DNA of 64,000 bases from Cyanobacteria bacterium CYA (lineage in GTDB: Bacteria > Planctomycetota > Phycisphaerae > Phycisphaerales > UBA1924), in NCBI GenBank assembly GCA_008363215.1, contig RHKP01000016.1, forward strand, positions 37,807-101,806. Direction: 5' to 3'. Positions within the stretch are counted from its first letter, which is position 1, and every line of letters starts with the position of its first letter. The notes below the pieces were generated by a model. That model saw only the letters and a list, made by a program, of their open reading frames with translations. It ran no database searches and had not been told where the DNA came from. Positions 17,186 through 26,473 of this stretch are shown piece after piece. Made by a program: the position numbers and the translations under genes.

Positions 17186-19279
17186 ATGCTCGTTACCGAA
17201 TCCCGACCTCGCGACCTCAAGTGGATCCACGCCGGACCACTCCTCTACGGCGACTGGGGAACCAGCCGCCTCTATGTGCTCGGGCTGGCATTCTTCTACA
17301 CCGGTCACGCCACCGTGCTCTATCTGGCCGCCATCGGGCTCTTTATGATCGCCGTCAGTTGGGCCTACACCATCGTCTGCCGGTGCTTCCCCGACGGCGG
17401 CGGGGTCTATACCGCCGCACGGAATGTCAACCCCATCCTCGCGGTCATCGGCTCGACCCTGCTGCTCAGCGGGTACATCATGACCGCGGCCATCAGCGTC
17501 GTGGAAGCGTTCCACTACTTCGGCGTTTCCTCCACCCTCACGCTGCCGCTCTCGGTCGCCACGCTGGTCGGCATCGGCGTGCTCAACTGGCTGGGTGCTC
17601 GTTCGGCCGGACGCTTCGCCCTGCTCATCGCGCTGGGGTCACTCGGCGTTTCGGGCATCATGGCCATCGTCTCTCTTCCCTTTTTCATCCGCGGGCTTGG
17701 CACCATCTCGTTCGAGTCCCTCACCCACCAGTCGGTCGGGTCGGCCTGGGTCAACTTCGCCAAGATCTGCCTGGCGCTGTCCGGCATCGAGGCCGTCGCA
17801 AACATGACCGGGCTGATGAAGCACCCGGTCGAACGCCAGGCCCGGCGGACCATCTGGCCCGTCGCGATCGAGGTAGTCGTGCTCAACCTGTTCTTCGGGC
17901 TGGTGCTGGCGGGGCTGACCTACCAAGTCGCGGGAACCTCGCTGGCCGAGATGAAGGTTCCCGACGTCCAGCGCCTTGAGCAGGCCCGGGCCGCGCTGAT
18001 CGCCGATCTTCCACCCAACCTGGCTTCGGGTCTCTCTCGGGCCGATTCGTTCACGCTCTCCGAGAAACAACTCGCATCGCTCGACAGCGAACTGGTCGAC
18101 GACTACCGCGCGCTGGTCGCGCACGAAGCCGCCACCGCCGGGTATACCAACGCCTCCATGCGCGTCATCGCGGAGGAATCAACCTCGCACTTCTTCGGCC
18201 CCCGTTTGGGCGGGATCTTCGGCGGCATCGCCGGCATCACCTTCGGGTTGCTGCTGCTCAGCGCCACCAACACCGCCGTCATGGCCATGGTCTCGGTCCT
18301 GTACTCCATGGCCCAGGATCACGAACTCCCGCGCCCGCTCACACGCCTCAACTTCTCCGGCGTGCCCTGGATAGGACTGCTCGCAAGCATCGGCGTCTCC
18401 ATCGCCGTCATCGCCGTCGAGCGCGACGTCACCGTCCTGGCCAAGTTGTACGTGCTGGGCGTGTGCGGCGCGATCACCGTCACCGTGGTCTCTACAGCCA
18501 TGAACCGGGCCCTGGACATCGGCCCGCGCTCGCGCGCCGGGCTTTGGACGCTGGGAGCCTTCCTGCTCTCGATCACGCTGACCATTGGCGTCACGCAACT
18601 CGAATCGACGGCGTTCAGCGGCACGTTGATCGTGATCGTGCTGACCACACGCGGACTGCTTCAACGCGCTCGCAGACTGGCGCCAGAGCCCATTCCCACC
18701 CCCGCGACCGGCTGGCTGGCCGAAGTCCGCGCTCAGGAAGGGCAACTCCAGATCGACCCCAGCCGCCCGAAGATCATGCTGGCCGCACGCGGGCGCTACC
18801 AGTCCGAGTTTGCCGTCGACCTGGCGAAAAAACGCGATGCGACACTGTTTGCGATCTTCGTCCGCACCGTCCGCGTGCTCGACCTGCGTCCGGGCACGTT
18901 GCCGACGATCGACACCGATGCGGACGCTCAGGAGGCGCTGGCCAGCACCGGACTGCTCGCCAAGGCCAACAGGGTGCCCTACGTGCCCATCTATGTCGTC
19001 GCCCACGACGTGGTGGACGAGATCCTGGACTACACCGTGACGTACGGGTGCGACACGCTCATCATGGGCAAGAGCCGCCGCAGCCTCTTCAGCCGCCGTC
19101 TGCAGGGCGACATCGTCGCGCAGGTCGTCGAATCGCTGCCCAGCGACGTCATCCTCATCACCCGCTCGGCCGACACCCCGCACGAGAGCCGCCTGGTGAT
19201 GCCGCCGGCAGCGTCAATCGTCGAGCAAGCCGACACCGACCTTCCTTCTCCGCCCCAGGAGAGCGCCCCCGGTGTCTGA
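17186..19279 (+). CDS. APC-family amino acid permease with C-terminal UspA domain
   Basis: 697 residues. The N-terminal ~480 residues carry about twelve membrane helices with APC-type features (GPLLYGDWGTS, FPDGGGVYTAARN, LSGIEAVANMTG, and a late YSMAQDHELPRPL). A polar, helical stretch near 255-315 forms a large loop. The last ~180 residues form a universal-stress-protein domain with the nucleotide-loop-like end GCDTLIMGKSRRS...GDIVAQVVESLPSDVILI. The permease probably moves amino acids or a similar cation-coupled substrate; the UspA domain suggests nucleotide-dependent regulation. The last eight bases overlap the pcrA start, indicating a shared transcript. Confidence 0.85.
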   Translation: MLVTESRPRDLKWIHAGPLLYGDWGTSRLYVLGLAFFYTGHATVLYLAAIGLFMIAVSWAYTIVCRCFPDGGGVYTAARNVNPILAVIGSTLLLSGYIMTAAISVVEAFHYFGVSSTLTLPLSVATLVGIGVLNWLGARSAGRFALLIALGSLGVSGIMAIVSLPFFIRGLGTISFESLTHQSVGSAWVNFAKICLALSGIEAVANMTGLMKHPVERQARRTIWPVAIEVVVLNLFFGLVLAGLTYQVAGTSLAEMKVPDVQRLEQARAALIADLPPNLASGLSRADSFTLSEKQLASLDSELVDDYRALVAHEAATAGYTNASMRVIAEESTSHFFGPRLGGIFGGIAGITFGLLLLSATNTAVMAMVSVLYSMAQDHELPRPLTRLNFSGVPWIGLLASIGVSIAVIAVERDVTVLAKLYVLGVCGAITVTVVSTAMNRALDIGPRSRAGLWTLGAFLLSITLTIGVTQLESTAFSGTLIVIVLTTRGLLQRARRLAPEPIPTPATGWLAEVRAQEGQLQIDPSRPKIMLAARGRYQSEFAVDLAKKRDATLFAIFVRTVRVLDLRPGTLPTIDTDADAQEALASTGLLAKANRVPYVPIYVVAHDVVDEILDYTVTYGCDTLIMGKSRRSLFSRRLQGDIVAQVVESLPSDVILITRSADTPHESRLVMPPAASIVEQADTDLPSPPQESAPGV

Positions 19280-21638
19280 CCTGCTCTCCGATCTGACCGA
19301 GCCGCAGCGGCAGGCCGTCACCACGACCGAGGGCCCGCTGCTGGTCCTGGCCGCTGCCGGCTCGGGCAAGACACGCGTCATCACGCGGCGCATCGCCTAC
19401 CTCATCGAGATGGGTGTGGCCCCGTGGTCAATCTGTGCCCTCACGTTCACCAACAAGGCCGCCGGAGAGATGCGCGAGCGCGTCGAGCACCTGCTGGTGG
19501 GCGAACAGGCCTCGGAGCGAGATGAACGCCGCATCCGCGGGCTGACGGTCATGACCTTTCACGCCCTGTGCGCCCGCCTGCTGCGCCGGTTCGCCGAAAT
19601 CTCCAACATCCCCGGGCTCAAGCCCGACTTTGCCATCTACGACGCCGCCGATCAGGCCGCCGCCGTCAAGGCCGTCATCAACGAACTCAACCTCTCGACC
19701 AAGAATTGGCCGGTCGCCTCCGTCCGCGCCGCCATCTCGCACGCCAAGAACGAACTGAAAGATGCCGGTGCTTTCGCCGCGTCAGCCACTGACTTTGCCG
19801 CCAAGCAGGTCGCACGCATCTACGCGGGCTACGAACAGGCCCTGCGCCGTGCCAACGCCATCGACTTCGACGACTTGCTGCTCCTGACCGCCCGCATGTT
19901 GCGCACCAACGCGGAAGTCCGCGGCCTGTGCCGCAACCGCTGGTCATATCTCATGATCGACGAGTACCAGGACACGAACCACGCCCAGTTCGTCATCGCC
20001 GGTACCCTGGCCGGCGAACCCTCGGAAAGGCCCAACATCTGCGTCGTCGGCGATGCTGACCAGGCGATCTATTCCTGGCGCGGCGCCGACATCTCGAACA
20101 TCCTTGATTTCGAGGAACGCTTCCCCAACGCCACGGTCATCACGCTGGGCGAAAACTTCCGCTCCACCGAACCCATCCTCAAGGCCGCCGACACGCTCAT
20201 CAAGCACAACCTCCGCCGCAAGGACAAGCCTCTGTTCACCCGTCGTGCCGGGGGGCAGCGTCCGCGCATCATCCTCTGTTCCAACGAGCGCCACGAGTCC
20301 GAACTCGTCGTCGACTGGTTCGGCTCGCTGAGCCAGGAAGGTCTCCCCTGGCGCGAAATGGCCGTCTTCTACCGCACCAACGCCCTCTCCCGTGTCATGG
20401 AAGACGCGCTGCGCACCGGAGGCATCCCCTACACCATCGCCCGCGGCACGGCGTTCTACGAGCGCGAAGAAGTCAAGCACGCTCTCGCCTATCTCCGCGT
20501 CGTCGCCAACTCGGCCGACGATGTCTGCCTCGACCGCATCATCAACACGCCCGCACGCGGCATCGGCAAGACGACGCTCACCCGCATCGCCGACGTTGCC
20601 GCCGGCGCCGCCTGCCCCATGTTCGAGGTCATGCGCCGCATCGAGAGCGTTGACGGGCTGAGCCCGCGAGCCGCGTCCTCCGTCCAGCGATTCGTCGCCT
20701 TGATCGACTCCTGGACCGGCGCCGGCTCGTTCCTCGGGGCCGACGTGCCCTCGTCGCTGCACGAACTGGTCGAGCGGGTCATCAGCGAATCAGGCCTCGA
20801 AAAGCACTATGAAACGCAGGCCTCGACCAGCGGGCTGTCCTCTGATGCCGACCGGCTGGACAACCTGGCCGAACTGGTCTCCAGCGCCAAGGCCTTTGAG
20901 GACGAGTACGACGCCGTGTCCGATCCGGCCGCGGAGATGGTCTTCTCCGACGACGGACCCAGTGTCGACACGCCGCCGCTGCTCTCGATGCTGCGCGCCT
21001 ATCTGGAATCCGTCGCCCTCGTCGCCGACGCCGACTCGGTCGACCCTGAGCAGGGCGCTGTCACGCTGATGACCCTGCACGCGGCCAAGGGGCTTGAGTT
21101 CGGCGCCGTCGCCATCATCGGGCTCGAACAGGGGCTGCTCCCGCATTCGCGCTCCGACGCCTCGCCCGACGACCTCGAAGAAGAGCGCCGCCTCGCCTTC
21201 GTCGGCATCACCCGCGCCATGAGCCAACTCACGCTCACCAGCGCCCGATACCGCACCCTCCGCGGGCTGACCGAACGCATGATCCCCAGCCTCTTCCTCG
21301 AAGAACTCGGGAACACCGTCGACATCTCCGACCAGGCCGGCGATGACTTCGACACGGACTCAAACTCCTGGCGCGCCCGCTCGGCGCCAACCGGCCCCGC
21401 GTCGCGCCCGTCGATCGCAGGCCCGGCTCCACATCGCTTCGCCTCGACCCCGACCTCCGGCGCTGCCGCCGAGTTCCCCGTCGGGTGCACCGTTCGGCAT
21501 CCGCAGTTCGGGCTTGGGCAAGTGCTCAGCATCCAGGGCGGTGCCAACGCCCGCGCGCGGATCAGGTTCGGGCAGGTCGGCGAAAAGACCCTCGTCCTTG
21601 AGTTTGCGCGGCTGAAGCGCGTGCACGACGCCCCGTAG
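19272..21638 (+). CDS. pcrA: UvrD/PcrA-type 3'-5' DNA helicase
   Basis: 788 residues, superfamily 1 helicase. Motifs in order: Q-motif LTEPQRQAV, Walker A AAAGSGKTRVI (near residue 30), TFTNKAAGEMRERV, Walker B LMIDEYQDTN, VVGDADQAIYSWRGAD, LGENFRSTEPIL, VTLMTLHAAKGLEF, and EERRLAFVGITRA. A C-terminal Tudor-like module (GCTVRHPQFGLGQVLSIQ) is the PcrA RNA-polymerase-binding type. It unwinds DNA in nucleotide excision repair, replication restart and conflict resolution. The start is GTG 19272, inside the preceding permease gene. PcrA is preferred to UvrD because of the Tudor end, but either name fits. Confidence 0.93.
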   Translation: MSDLLSDLTEPQRQAVTTTEGPLLVLAAAGSGKTRVITRRIAYLIEMGVAPWSICALTFTNKAAGEMRERVEHLLVGEQASERDERRIRGLTVMTFHALCARLLRRFAEISNIPGLKPDFAIYDAADQAAAVKAVINELNLSTKNWPVASVRAAISHAKNELKDAGAFAASATDFAAKQVARIYAGYEQALRRANAIDFDDLLLLTARMLRTNAEVRGLCRNRWSYLMIDEYQDTNHAQFVIAGTLAGEPSERPNICVVGDADQAIYSWRGADISNILDFEERFPNATVITLGENFRSTEPILKAADTLIKHNLRRKDKPLFTRRAGGQRPRIILCSNERHESELVVDWFGSLSQEGLPWREMAVFYRTNALSRVMEDALRTGGIPYTIARGTAFYEREEVKHALAYLRVVANSADDVCLDRIINTPARGIGKTTLTRIADVAAGAACPMFEVMRRIESVDGLSPRAASSVQRFVALIDSWTGAGSFLGADVPSSLHELVERVISESGLEKHYETQASTSGLSSDADRLDNLAELVSSAKAFEDEYDAVSDPAAEMVFSDDGPSVDTPPLLSMLRAYLESVALVADADSVDPEQGAVTLMTLHAAKGLEFGAVAIIGLEQGLLPHSRSDASPDDLEEERRLAFVGITRAMSQLTLTSARYRTLRGLTERMIPSLFLEELGNTVDISDQAGDDFDTDSNSWRARSAPTGPASRPSIAGPAPHRFASTPTSGAAAEFPVGCTVRHPQFGLGQVLSIQGGANARARIRFGQVGEKTLVLEFARLKRVHDAP

Positions 21639-21782
21639 GGTCGCCGCAGCGGAAGCGTCTTGTCCACAAGGCGACTTCCCTTGCCTGACTCTAAGAAACG
21701 GACAAGTTCCTGCAAGCGTCCTCGCTGTTCGCAGGACGCTCGCGCAGGCGCACGCACTCGCGTGCTCAGGGGTTCTCAAGTC

Positions 21783-22319
21783 ATGCCCACGCATCGCCTC
21801 TCTCGCGCTGTCCGCACGCCGTCGGCTGCCCTTGCGATTCTCCCCGGACCGGCCGCCACCGCCCTGGGCGCTCGGCCCGCCAACGACGCCTGCGCCACCC
21901 CGCAGTCCGTTACCGGAACCGGCTTCTTCATCGTTGACGGCCGCCAGGCTACCGCGGTCTTGAAGGGTAAGACGACGCCGGGTGCTCGGGGCACACGGGC
22001 GACTCAACCATACTACAACGGCCTCTGGTATTGCTGAACCGCGCCCTGCACCGGACCGGCCATCCCAACCACGCTTCCCGGCGGCACGGTCGGACCCTGC
22101 AAACTCAACATCGGCGTCCTCACTCCCAACACCACCTACACCAGCCGCATCTCCGTCCGCGACCGCGGGCTCTTCGCGCGCTGCTCCAAACTCGTGGAGT
22201 CCACCACCCTCGACACCAACGACGTGTCCGACTGCCCGCCGGACATGAACGCCGACGGGCAGTTCACCTTCCTCGACATGCAGGCCTTCCTCGCGGCCTT
22301 CTTCGCCGGCTGCCCGTAG
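21783..22319 (+). pseudogene. Secreted dockerin-tailed protein gene with an in-frame TGA
   Basis: ATG 21783 opens a 178-codon frame that is closed once by TGA at 22035-22037 and then continues in the same frame to TAG at 22317. The first part has a signal-peptide-like N-terminus and 'PANDACATPQSV', the start of a beta-sandwich domain common in planctomycete surface proteins. The stop falls in GLWYC-stop-TAPCTG, where family members have WYCWTAxCTG, so a conserved Trp (TGG) has become TGA. The end is DCPPDMNADGQFTFLDMQAFLAAF...GCP, an EF-hand/dockerin-like sorting tail. Either a nonsense mutation or a base error; no other sign of TGA recoding exists here. Confidence 0.72.
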
Positions 22320-22673
22320 ACGGCACGCCTGCGGTAACCCCATGGGGCTCAGTCCCGTCGGCCGGGCCCCTTTTCGGCTTTCGTCCTCCTCGAATCATCG
22401 TGAAAGTCGTCTCCCACGTGGCGAGAGACGCCGGCCGCCCGCCGGGCCGCGATCACGGGTCCGGGCCGCAAGCACCAAAGTCTGCTGAAATTTGCGTCGA
22501 TTTCAACCCGCAGATGTTCCCGAAGATGGACGCCGCTCCCCCATCCTGCACGCCCGAGATCCAACCTGAGTCTGCATGACACTCCCCCCAAACTACCGCC
22601 AGCGCGCAAGTTCGGGCCCTCCCCTTTGCTCCGGACCCGGCATCTGCTACCTTGCTCGTCGGAAGGGGAACCC
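22320..22673. other. Gene-free stretch of 354 bases
   Basis: No coding frame with composition like the neighbours. A weak hairpin (GGGGC 22344-22348 with GCCCC 22366-22370, followed by TTTT at 22371-22374) could end transcription of the broken gene before it. The rest shows nothing I can name. Confidence 0.5.
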
Positions 22674-24302
22674 ATGCGGACCGCCGTTATCACTCTCGCC
22701 GCTCTGACTCTCGCCTCGCTCGCCCAGGCCCAGCCCATCGTGGGATCCGATCCGCTCCCCCGCGCGCTGACGCCTGAAGAGGCCGCGTGGATCAAACGCC
22801 ACCCCATCGTCGCCGATCAGTCCCGAGTTGCCCCGCCCGGACCGGTTCGCACGCCGGCCGAGTATGACCCCGCCGAGGGCATCCTCATCGCATGGGAGGG
22901 CACCACCGGTTGGTTGAACATCCTGGCTCAAATGGCCCGCGACATCACCACCATCGGCAACGCACAGGTCTTCGTCGTCACCGACAACACCTCGGAGCGC
23001 ACCAGCGCGAGCAGCGCCATCCAGGCCGAGGGTGCCGACATGTCTCGCGTCCAGTTCGTCATCCGCACCACCGATTCAATCTGGATCCGTGACTACGGGC
23101 CTCGCTACATCTACCTGGGCGTCCAGCCAGACGGCTCCGGCGGCGTCCGCGCCATTGTCGATCACACCTACAACCGTCCCCGACCCAACGACAACGCGCT
23201 GCCCTCCTACTGGGCCACCCTGCGCGATGAGCCCCGATTTGCCATTCCCCTCGTCCACGGCGGGGGCAACTATCACCTTGAATCGGGCGACCCCGCCGGC
23301 GTCGGGCACGCCACGCGCCTGATCGTCAACGAGAATCCGTCGCTCACCGAGTCGCAGATCATCGGGTACTGGCGCGACTACCAGAATCTTGAAACCACCT
23401 TGTACACACCATACCCCACCAGCGTCGATTCCACCCAGCACATCGACATGTGGATGATCATGCTCGATGATGACAAGGTGATGATTTCAGAGTGGGTCAA
23501 CGAACCATCCTCCCCCTGGAACATCACCTCCAACAACGCGGCCGCCGCCTTTGCGGCCCGCGGGTTCACGGTCTACCGCGTTCCCGCGGTGCGCTCGGGC
23601 GGCACCCACTACACCTTCACCAACGCGGTGATCTGCAACGACCTCGTGCTCATCCCCAGTTATACCAACTCGACCGCGTCTGTCCACAACTCCACCGCCC
23701 TGGCGACCTGGCAGGCCGCCCTGCCCGGCAAGACCGTCCGCCAGATCCCCTCGCAGGCCATCGTCACCTACGCAGGCGTGCTGCACTGCATCGTCATGCA
23801 CGTGCCCGCCCCGTCCGGGGGCGAGGCGCCCAGCGTCTACCTCACCAGCCACAACGACGGCGCCGGCATCGACCCCGGCACGCTCCAGATCATCACCTGG
23901 CTCACCGATGACGACGAAGGTGCAACCACCGCCGACTTCTACCTCTCCACCGACGCCGGCGCCACCTACCCCACGCTGCTCGCCTCGGGCGTTCCCGCCG
24001 GGGACGAGTCCTACTACTGGACCGTCCCCAACCTCGCAACCAGCAACGCCAGGATCAAAATCCTCGTCCACGACGCCGACGGCAACACCGGCTTTGACGA
24101 AACCGACCTCGCATTCACCATCAACGGCACAGGCTGCGTCGCCGACTGGAACCACGACGACGTGCTCGACTTCTTCGACGTCGCGGCCTTCCTCGATGAT
24201 TTCGCCGCCCAGGATCCGGTTGCCGATCTGACCGACGACGGCACCTTCGACTTCTTCGACGTTTCCGCCTTTCTCGCCGCCTTTTCGACCGGCTGCCCGT
24301 AA
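22674..24302 (+). CDS. Secreted agmatine/peptidylarginine deiminase-family enzyme with dockerin-like tail
   Basis: 542 residues from ATG 22674 (GGAAGGGG site). Residues 1-19 are a signal peptide. Residues ~50-390 form a guanidino-modifying (PAD_porph) domain: W-R-D-Y-G-P with catalytic Asp near 139, HGGGN, HIDMW with catalytic His near 256, and the nucleophile Cys in YAGVLHCIVMH near 372. These hydrolyse arginine-type guanidines to citrulline/carbamoyl products. A beta-sandwich with DDDEGATTADFYLSTD follows, and the end has two EF-hand-like repeats (DWNHDDVLDFFDVAAFL and DLTDDGTFDFFDVSAFL) closing in GCP. Family members are usually cytoplasmic agmatine deiminases; the exported, tailed form resembles P. 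gingivalis PPAD in being secreted. Confidence 0.85.
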   Translation: MRTAVITLAALTLASLAQAQPIVGSDPLPRALTPEEAAWIKRHPIVADQSRVAPPGPVRTPAEYDPAEGILIAWEGTTGWLNILAQMARDITTIGNAQVFVVTDNTSERTSASSAIQAEGADMSRVQFVIRTTDSIWIRDYGPRYIYLGVQPDGSGGVRAIVDHTYNRPRPNDNALPSYWATLRDEPRFAIPLVHGGGNYHLESGDPAGVGHATRLIVNENPSLTESQIIGYWRDYQNLETTLYTPYPTSVDSTQHIDMWMIMLDDDKVMISEWVNEPSSPWNITSNNAAAAFAARGFTVYRVPAVRSGGTHYTFTNAVICNDLVLIPSYTNSTASVHNSTALATWQAALPGKTVRQIPSQAIVTYAGVLHCIVMHVPAPSGGEAPSVYLTSHNDGAGIDPGTLQIITWLTDDDEGATTADFYLSTDAGATYPTLLASGVPAGDESYYWTVPNLATSNARIKILVHDADGNTGFDETDLAFTINGTGCVADWNHDDVLDFFDVAAFLDDFAAQDPVADLTDDGTFDFFDVSAFLAAFSTGCP

Positions 24303-24326
24303 CGCCGAGTCCAGCGCTTTGCCGGA

Positions 24327-25520
24327 TCACGGCGGCTCAGGATCGCCCGCCCGGGGCAGCAACTCCAGAGGCACCCGCAGAAAATGCGGGCGATACAGTT
24401 GCACTTCGCGCACAATCTGCCCGAACTCGCTTGAGTTCAGCACGTAACTCACCAGCAACTCGCCCGGACGCGACAGGTGCGCGTGCCCCTTGGCGGCGTA
24501 CGTCATCAGCCGCTTGTCGTTCAGCACCTCACTCACCTCGTAGATCAACTTCGGCGCCGTCCAGGGCCCCTGCGGCAGGCGCGCCGTCCGGGCGATGATG
24601 TGCCGGCCCATCCACGGCTCACTCTGGATCAGCACCAACTCGTGCTGCCCGCCGCGATCGATCGCCTGCACGGTGAACTCGCTGACCAGTCCGGGCGCGA
24701 TGCTCGCTGCATCTTCCGGCTTGCTTGACCACGAGCGTCCGTCGTAGAACGTCCATTCCTCCGGCCGGTCGATCGCTTCTGCGACACACCGCGCCACCAG
24801 CAGTCGGCTGTCACCTCCTGACTCACGCACACCGTAGACATAGAGCAGTTTTTCGCACTTCTCCCCGCCAGGCCACTCCACGATCGCCAGCCCCCAGTTG
24901 TCCGACTCGGCGGGCGTCTGCCCGAACTTGTGCGTCGGCTCGACCAGGGGATGGCGCCGTTGCTCGGCCTCCCAGTCGCACGGCGCGACCTGCGGATTCC
25001 TTACCGTGAGAATCGCCCCGCCCACGCGACGGAAGTTCCACATCCCGTCAGGGTTGCCCGCCGGTCCGATCGCCGACGCGAACAACACAAACCTGCGCCC
25101 GCCCCGGCCGTCGGACGCCATGTACCCGTCGCCCATGAGCCAGTACCACGTGCCATCTTCAAAGAGCCCGGGCGCCGGAGTGATCCACTCGGCCGCCTCA
25201 ATGGCAAACCCCTCGTCGGGGACGGCGAACTGCATCGCGCGCGGCGGCAGGCCTTGAGCATCCGTCGCGTGCCAGCCGATCGCGCCCCGCGGCATCGTCA
25301 CCCGGTCGTCCATCGAACTTCTGACCAGCGAGTCGCCGAACAACCACAGCGTGCGCCCATCACCCAGATCGATTGAGTGTCCGATGTCTCCTGCCAGCCA
25401 CACCGTCGAACGGTCCAGCGCCGCGTTCCACGCCTCGTCGACCGTGACCTGCCCGGCCGCCCCGGAGCCCGCCAGCACCACCGCCGCCCGGCACGCCACT
25501 GCAAGACGCCTGTTTTCCAC
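24327..25520 (-). CDS. Secreted DUF4185-like beta-propeller protein
   Basis: 397 residues from GTG 25520, which has GGAGG eight bases upstream and opens a good signal peptide (LAVACRAAVVLAGSGAAG). The mature domain begins WLAGDIGHSIDLGDGRTLWLFGDSLV, close to the DUF4185 group of five-bladed propellers related to glycoside hydrolases of families 32/43. Repeated blade motifs are visible (GTWYWLMGDGYM, PQGPWTAPKLIYEVSE). Function and substrate are unknown; carbohydrate binding or cleavage is a reasonable inference. The frame remains open upstream to 25664, but that extension lacks a ribosome site and would bury the signal peptide. Convergent with the secreted deiminase. Confidence 0.7.
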   Translation of the reverse strand: MENRRLAVACRAAVVLAGSGAAGQVTVDEAWNAALDRSTVWLAGDIGHSIDLGDGRTLWLFGDSLVRSSMDDRVTMPRGAIGWHATDAQGLPPRAMQFAVPDEGFAIEAAEWITPAPGLFEDGTWYWLMGDGYMASDGRGGRRFVLFASAIGPAGNPDGMWNFRRVGGAILTVRNPQVAPCDWEAEQRRHPLVEPTHKFGQTPAESDNWGLAIVEWPGGEKCEKLLYVYGVRESGGDSRLLVARCVAEAIDRPEEWTFYDGRSWSSKPEDAASIAPGLVSEFTVQAIDRGGQHELVLIQSEPWMGRHIIARTARLPQGPWTAPKLIYEVSEVLNDKRLMTYAAKGHAHLSRPGELLVSYVLNSSEFGQIVREVQLYRPHFLRVPLELLPRAGDPEPP

Positions 25521-25734
25521 GCCGGGGCCCTCCGTCACGCGGTGCGCCTGACGCCGATCGTAGCGCAGGAGAAACCAGACAAGCCCCGGGCGCCGCAAGC
25601 GGACACGCTCCTGGCACGGACTCGCCCGACGCGAAAACCACGCGGCAGCAATGCGGGCATCCATCGTCTCTCGATGGCGACGCTGGGAGCGAACGCTCGC
25701 GCAGTCAACGATTCAAGACGTAAGACCAGACCCT

Positions 25735-26469
25735 TCATGCGATCGGACCACGCTTCATCTCAGCGCTGCTCCGCGGATACTTGCCCGGCGTCGCCCGATG
25801 CTTCTCCAGCACGATCACCCTTCCCGTCGGCGTCTCGGCTGTCCCCGCGTGAAACGCGTGCAGCGCGTGAAGCGTCTGCCTTGCCTCGTCCAACTCCTCC
25901 TGCGCTCGCTCACCCTTGACCATCAGCACCACCCCACCGATCTTGCACAGCGGCATCGTCAGTTCGGCCAGCAGTGAGGTCCGCGCCACCGCACGCGACA
26001 CCACCGCGTCGTATCCGTCGCGATGCCCGCCGCCCCTGTCCGCCCCGATCACCTCGGCCCGCCCCTGCAGGGCTTGGGCATTGCCCAACTCCAACTCTCC
26101 GATCACGTGGCGCACGAACGCGATCTTCTTCCCTGTCGCGTCGAGCAGAGTGAAGCGCAGGTGCGGCATCGTGATCGCCAGCGGGAGCCCCGGCAGCCCG
26201 CCGCCCGTGCCCACGTCGATCACACGCCCGCCCTCCGGCACCTCGGTCAAGAGCGGGATGAGCGTCAGCGCGTCGAAGATCAGCGTCTCCCACGCCGCCT
26301 CGACCTGGCGCACCGCCGTCAGGTTCACCACCGCATTGCCCGCCAGCAGCAGCGCCAGGTAGCGCCCGAGTTGCTTGAGTTCCTCCGGCTCAAACTCCAG
26401 CCCGTAGTCGCCGGCGAGTTGGTGAAAACGGCCCGTCGGGGTCAGCACGCTTCCGTCGGAGGGGAACAC
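25735..26469 (-). CDS. rsmG: 16S rRNA (guanine-527-N7) methyltransferase
   Basis: 244 residues. Core motifs: NAVVNLTAVR, the SAM-binding loop VIDVGTGGGLPGLPLAI, LLDATGKKIAFVRHV, and YDAVVSRAVA. It methylates N7 of G527 in 16S rRNA in the 30S decoding region. I prefer the GTG at 26469, four bases after the rodA stop with a GGTGAG site; it gives the usual family length. Longer in-frame starts (ATG 26553 or 26547) would overlap rodA by about 75 bases and add a charged tail. In most bacteria rsmG sits with mnmG near the origin; here it follows rodA. Confidence 0.9.
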   Translation of the reverse strand: MFPSDGSVLTPTGRFHQLAGDYGLEFEPEELKQLGRYLALLLAGNAVVNLTAVRQVEAAWETLIFDALTLIPLLTEVPEGGRVIDVGTGGGLPGLPLAITMPHLRFTLLDATGKKIAFVRHVIGELELGNAQALQGRAEVIGADRGGGHRDGYDAVVSRAVARTSLLAELTMPLCKIGGVVLMVKGERAQEELDEARQTLHALHAFHAGTAETPTGRVIVLEKHRATPGKYPRSSAEMKRGPIA

Positions 26470-26473
26470 GATC

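Noticed and set aside
18179..19183. 334-codon minus-strand frame inside the permease-UspA gene
   Set aside because: Antisense to an obvious membrane protein; Asp/Gly/Arg-rich shadow.
22035..22037. TGA as a selenocysteine or recoded Trp codon
   Set aside because: Many genes here end in TGA, no SECIS-like hairpin is seen just downstream, and the family has Trp, not Cys, at this site.
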